A DNA stretch of 10,506 nt from assembly GCA_002404295.1 (NCBI GenBank), contig DHJK01000199.1, positions 1-10,506 of the forward strand, in the 5' to 3' direction. The position numbers and the translations under genes were made by a program. Shown here piece after piece: positions 7,685 to 10,506 of the stretch. This stretch comes from Legionellales bacterium UBA4722. GTDB taxonomy: Bacteria; Pseudomonadota; Gammaproteobacteria; DSM-16500. The notes below the pieces were generated by a model. That model saw only the letters and a program-made list of their open reading frames with translations, was not told the DNA's origin and ran no database searches. Every line of letters starts with the position of its first letter. Positions within the stretch are counted from its first letter, which is position 1.

Positions 7685-7710
7685 ATGCTATAAGGTATTA
7701 ATAGCATTTT
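7685..7710 (+). terminator. Possible terminator of the propeller/lipase operon
   Basis: ATGCTAT (7685-7691) and ATAGCAT (7701-7707) form a perfect 7-bp stem with a 9-base loop, starting 2 bases after the lipase stop codon. The stem is AT-rich and the T-run is short (7707-7710), so it would be a weak terminator. The position just after the gene supports the call. Confidence 0.45.
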
Positions 7711-7762
7711 CAAGCGAGTTTTTGAGATATGATAGGTCAAAAGTAATTTTATGCTGTTACAT

Positions 7763-7786
7763 CCCCCTACATTTTTATCCCCCCCC
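7763..7786. repeat. Paired poly-C tracts between convergent genes
   Basis: Five Cs (7763-7767) and eight Cs (7779-7786) sit in a short imperfect direct repeat, each preceded by AT and followed by TA, in an otherwise AT-rich spacer. Such tracts can slip during replication, but this one lies downstream of both genes, so a phase-variation role is unlikely. On the minus strand they form G-runs in the 3' untranslated region of the phosphorylase gene. Confidence 0.5.
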
Positions 7787-7814
7787 TATTATTGAAAGAA
7801 GATGCAAAATTATC

Positions 7815-8639
7815 TTAAAAACGTTTTTTTATCGTTTGAAGCGCAAGTTCAATTAAGCGGTTTATTGTATCCGTATCATCATTAGCGACATCAAAATGGT
7901 TAGCTGGATCAGTTATTACGCCCAAAATGGCACCACTGATGACACGATAACATGCCCCCTCACCTTGTGAGCGAATTTGATGATCATAAATTTGTGATTG
8001 AATAAACAAAGCGGCGGTTTCCATTTCCGTTGCAATAACACCACATTGAATGAGTTGCTCCACATAAATTTTGTTTTGTAGTGCCCGTGGTCCTGCGCAG
8101 AATTCACGTGCATAGAGCGAGCTTTTGCAATGAACTACACCGGTGTGAACTCGATCTTCAACTCCCAACTCTTTTGCGGCTGCCAATATTGACTCTACAC
8201 ATTCTAATGACGCAACCGCAGGCATGCCAATGGGCGCATAATCAGATGTTGTTTGCTCGTCTCTGACAGAGGCTTGAACATTTACAATATCACCTATTTT
8301 GACCTGTTTAGGTTGCAAGGTACCTGTAGTGCCTACGCGAAGAAACCGTTTTCCACCCAGATGAAATAATTCATGAAAAATAATTTCCATGCTGGGCGTG
8401 CCCATGCCACTCGCAATGGAAGCAACATCAATCAATTGCCCTTTATGTGTTAAAGTGCCCATATAAAAATGATGTCCGCGTGGATGCTCTTTTACGGTCA
8501 TATGATCAAATTGATCCGCAATCTGTCTAGCGCGGCCATTGGATCCAGGTAATAAAATATAACGACCTAAATTGTCATTTCCTTTCATATCTGCTGATGT
8601 GGCATTGATGTGAAACGGTATAAACGAATCATTACTCAT
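7815..8639 (-). CDS. Uridine phosphorylase-family nucleoside phosphorylase
   Basis: The family cleaves nucleosides with phosphate to release the base and ribose-1-phosphate, in nucleoside salvage in the cytoplasm. I choose the ATG at 8639 (274 residues) over the one 13 codons upstream, because AAGGA lies seven bases before it. Visible family motifs are LPGSNGRARQIA (30-41), SGMGTPSMEI (77-86), the phosphate-loop FLRVGTTG (99-106) with Arg101 and Thr104, a GDIV segment (116-119) and the ribose-site VIATEMETAALF (201-212). Overall order and length match E. coli Udp (253 residues) with short extensions. Two departures stand out: LPGSNGR replaces the usual LPGDPxR, and the uracil-binding QxR found in the E. 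coli FYPGQER segment is not obvious near residues 172-185. The base specificity is therefore uncertain. The Sel1/DUF3883 gene ends 60 bp upstream on the same strand, so they may share a transcript. Confidence 0.88.
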   Translation of the reverse strand: MSNDSFIPFHINATSADMKGNDNLGRYILLPGSNGRARQIADQFDHMTVKEHPRGHHFYMGTLTHKGQLIDVASIASGMGTPSMEIIFHELFHLGGKRFLRVGTTGTLQPKQVKIGDIVNVQASVRDEQTTSDYAPIGMPAVASLECVESILAAAKELGVEDRVHTGVVHCKSSLYAREFCAGPRALQNKIYVEQLIQCGVIATEMETAALFIQSQIYDHQIRSQGEGACYRVISGAILGVITDPANHFDVANDDTDTINRLIELALQTIKKRF

Positions 8640-8699
8640 GGCGATTTCCTTATTCAATGTCGAGTAGAGTGGTTGCAACTCAGTTTAAAGTGATAAAAT

Positions 8700-10506
8700 T
8701 TATATTGCTAGCGTAAATTTATCAATAGATAATTCACCATCTATTATTTTTTGTAGAGGATCTTTTATTTTTTCTATATGGATATCCCCAATTCTTTCGG
8801 CCTTCTCAACATTTGAAACTCTAAAAAGAGTGTATTTATTTCTAAATTTCCGCATCTGTTCAAACTCATCACCAGAAAAGTGGGCAACGTGATCACGGGG
8901 AGAGGTAGTTGATTTTACCTCTATATAGCGTTTTTTCAAAATGCTGCCGTCACTTATTCTTACAATAGTAAGCTTTAGATCTCGTGGATAGATAACTCGC
9001 TGGTTGAGTTTATCGTACCACTTTACTGCTATTCTTACATCCTTCTCTCTGCTTGTTAAAGTGAATCCTGTGTCGTTTTCTACAAATTCTGTAGGTTTAA
9101 ATTTTTGGAGATAATGTGCTTTCAGTATTTCATATATGTGCTTTTCGCCATAATGCCCTATATCATGTAATGCGTTATCACTGAACGATAGTCCTTTAGG
9201 AGAAGCAACCTCTTTGTCTCTGTCAGCAAATTTTCCATGTTGCTTATTGTATTCTCTCTGTTGCCTAGGATGAAAAAAATTCACTTTATGTTTTGAGTAA
9301 TCCATTGACGCAGAGTGTGGAACACCTGGTACAAATTCCCTTGTGCCTAAAGAGGAGGCTGGTTCAGAAGAGATAGAAGAAGATGAACACTTTTTTTTAT
9401 TTTCAAATTTCTCTGTTTGAAGTTCATTGGCTGATTTCAACATCGACAAATAGGACAGATGTTCTTCCTCTTTACCCTCTTTTACTTCATCCTTTTTCGG
9501 TATTATAGTAGTAGCAGAAGATGAAGAAGCATCATTTGAACCCGCAGCGGTGGAAAAGAATTTTGTTGGTAAAGCTGGTATAGGCATTTCATTTTGAGAA
9601 AGATTTTGTTTTTTGGGTATACGGGCTTTTTTCTTCATTCCTTCTCCCGATGCTGCATATCCTGAAACAGAGGCAGATAGTGCGCTAGAAAATAATGGCA
9701 CTGCAGGCTGTGTGACAATGGATGCAAGTGAAGCAGTGGGATTTTTCACGACTATACTTAATTTTTCATCTACTATTTTTTCTATACCCGATCCAGATTG
9801 TTGAAGTTTATTTAGACCACTTTCATCATCTTTTTTAGCCGGTTGGTATGATATTTTACTTTTTTTTGGTTTTAGTAGGAAATCGTCATCGCTGTCATTT
9901 TGATTGTTTTCATTTCTATCGCGTTTAGTATAGATGGATTGAGCTTTTTCTTCAGTTTCTTTCTTATGTTGTGCGATTAGCCGCAAAAAATTCGACGACC
10001 CTTCTCGATCTCCAGCTTCTTTTGCTTTCAAATAATAACTTGCAGCTATCCTCACATTTTTTTTAACAATAGAACCCGTTTCAAATATTTTCCCCAATAA
10101 AAAAGATGCTTCAGAGCTTCCCGATAGCGCTGCTATCTTAAGAAGTTTTATTGCAGATTTGTTTCGTTCTACTCTAGAAAGTTCACTATAATCCTCAAAA
10201 AACGTATTGAATTCATTAACGTAACAATGGTGATCAAAATAGTCTTCATCTTCTTGTGTCATAACTAAGGATACATTCGACAACAACATGTTAGAAAGCA
10301 TGAGAGCTGCACTTACTTCAAATTTAGTATCAAATATATTTTTATACTTTCTCCCTCCTGTTATAGCCGAAAGTAACCAACTACTACGCCTCATATTGAT
10401 GGGTAAAACTGGGCCGTGACCCTTGGCGTATATCTGAGCTAACTGATAGATAACTTCAGAATTTTCATTCTTTTTATTAAAGAAATGAAAATAAAAAATA
10501 GCTTTT
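8700..10506 (-). CDS. Sel1-repeat protein with C-terminal DUF3883 (NO VEIN-type) nuclease-like domain, 5' end outside window
   Basis: The frame is open from the TAA at 8700 to the right edge. The first ATG in the window (10394) has no ribosome site, and the 37 upstream codons encode another Sel1-type repeat (YQLAQIYAKGHGPVLPIN), so the real start lies further right. Numbering from that Met, Sel1 helices continue at about 78-145 (AIKLLKIAALSGSSEASFLLGK; AASYYLKAKEAG). Residues 150-400 are a low-complexity Ser/Lys/Glu linker with basic clusters KPKKSK (175-180) and KKKARIPKK (254-262). Residues 405-555 match DUF3883: GEKHIYEILKAHY (416-428), a possible acidic site in PRDLKL (470-475), then YIEVKSTTS (490-498) with the ExK pair Glu492/Lys494, and KYTLFRVSNV (520-529) and IEKIKDPL (540-547). 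This is a PD-(D/E)XK-like fold. Sel1 repeats bind proteins and are common in Legionella effectors. Nuclease activity and host targeting are inference. Confidence 0.85.
   Translation of the reverse strand, partial: KAIFYFHFFNKKNENSEVIYQLAQIYAKGHGPVLPINMRRSSWLLSAITGGRKYKNIFDTKFEVSAALMLSNMLLSNVSLVMTQEDEDYFDHHCYVNEFNTFFEDYSELSRVERNKSAIKLLKIAALSGSSEASFLLGKIFETGSIVKKNVRIAASYYLKAKEAGDREGSSNFLRLIAQHKKETEEKAQSIYTKRDRNENNQNDSDDDFLLKPKKSKISYQPAKKDDESGLNKLQQSGSGIEKIVDEKLSIVVKNPTASLASIVTQPAVPLFSSALSASVSGYAASGEGMKKKARIPKKQNLSQNEMPIPALPTKFFSTAAGSNDASSSSATTIIPKKDEVKEGKEEEHLSYLSMLKSANELQTEKFENKKKCSSSSISSEPASSLGTREFVPGVPHSASMDYSKHKVNFFHPRQQREYNKQHGKFADRDKEVASPKGLSFSDNALHDIGHYGEKHIYEILKAHYLQKFKPTEFVENDTGFTLTSREKDVRIAVKWYDKLNQRVIYPRDLKLTIVRISDGSILKKRYIEVKSTTSPRDHVAHFSGDEFEQMRKFRNKYTLFRVSNVEKAERIGDIHIEKIKDPLQKIIDGELSIDKFTLAI

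Noticed and set aside
8640..8678. Upstream ATG at 8678 as start of the phosphorylase
   Set aside because: The AAGGA ribosome site sits between the two ATGs and serves the one at 8639; the extra 13 residues do not match the family.

Overview
The window is AT-rich bacterial DNA, most like a gamma-proteobacterium living inside eukaryotic cells (Legionella/Coxiella/Berkiella-type). This placement is an inference. It rests on two very different effector-like proteins (a lipase ending in a eukaryotic-style CaaX box and a Sel1-repeat protein fused to a DUF3883 nuclease-like domain), together with plasmid-type accessory genes. No rRNA, tRNA, CRISPR array or complete insertion sequence is visible.

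Layout. (1) Bases 1-1624, minus strand: a KfrA-like DNA-binding coiled-coil protein is followed after 11 bp by a zeta-toxin-like P-loop kinase that runs off the left edge. They look like one transcription unit with a good sigma70-type promoter. (2) 1625-3301: one plus-strand gene for an unrecognised 176-residue protein with a glycine-rich hydrophobic hairpin, then about 840 bp without a convincing gene. This gap is rich in inverted repeats and ends in a terminator-like hairpin 70 bp before the next gene. (3) 3302-7682, plus strand: a secreted PQQ-like beta-propeller protein and, 31 bp later, a 1044-residue class 3 lipase-like protein ending in Cys-Ala-Val-Met; probably an operon closed by a hairpin. 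(4) 7683-7814: a short convergent intergenic region with an 8-C tract. (5) 7815-10506, minus strand: a uridine phosphorylase-family enzyme preceded by a large Sel1-repeat/DUF3883 protein, whose true start lies beyond the right edge.

How the genes fit together. The KfrA/zeta pair resembles plasmid or integrated-element maintenance cargo. The propeller/lipase pair and the Sel1/DUF3883 protein look like host-interaction cargo. The phosphorylase is the only obvious metabolic gene (nucleoside salvage). The most notable signals are the CaaX terminus on the lipase and the Sel1-linker-nuclease-like fusion, whose gene is longer than its first in-window ATG suggests.
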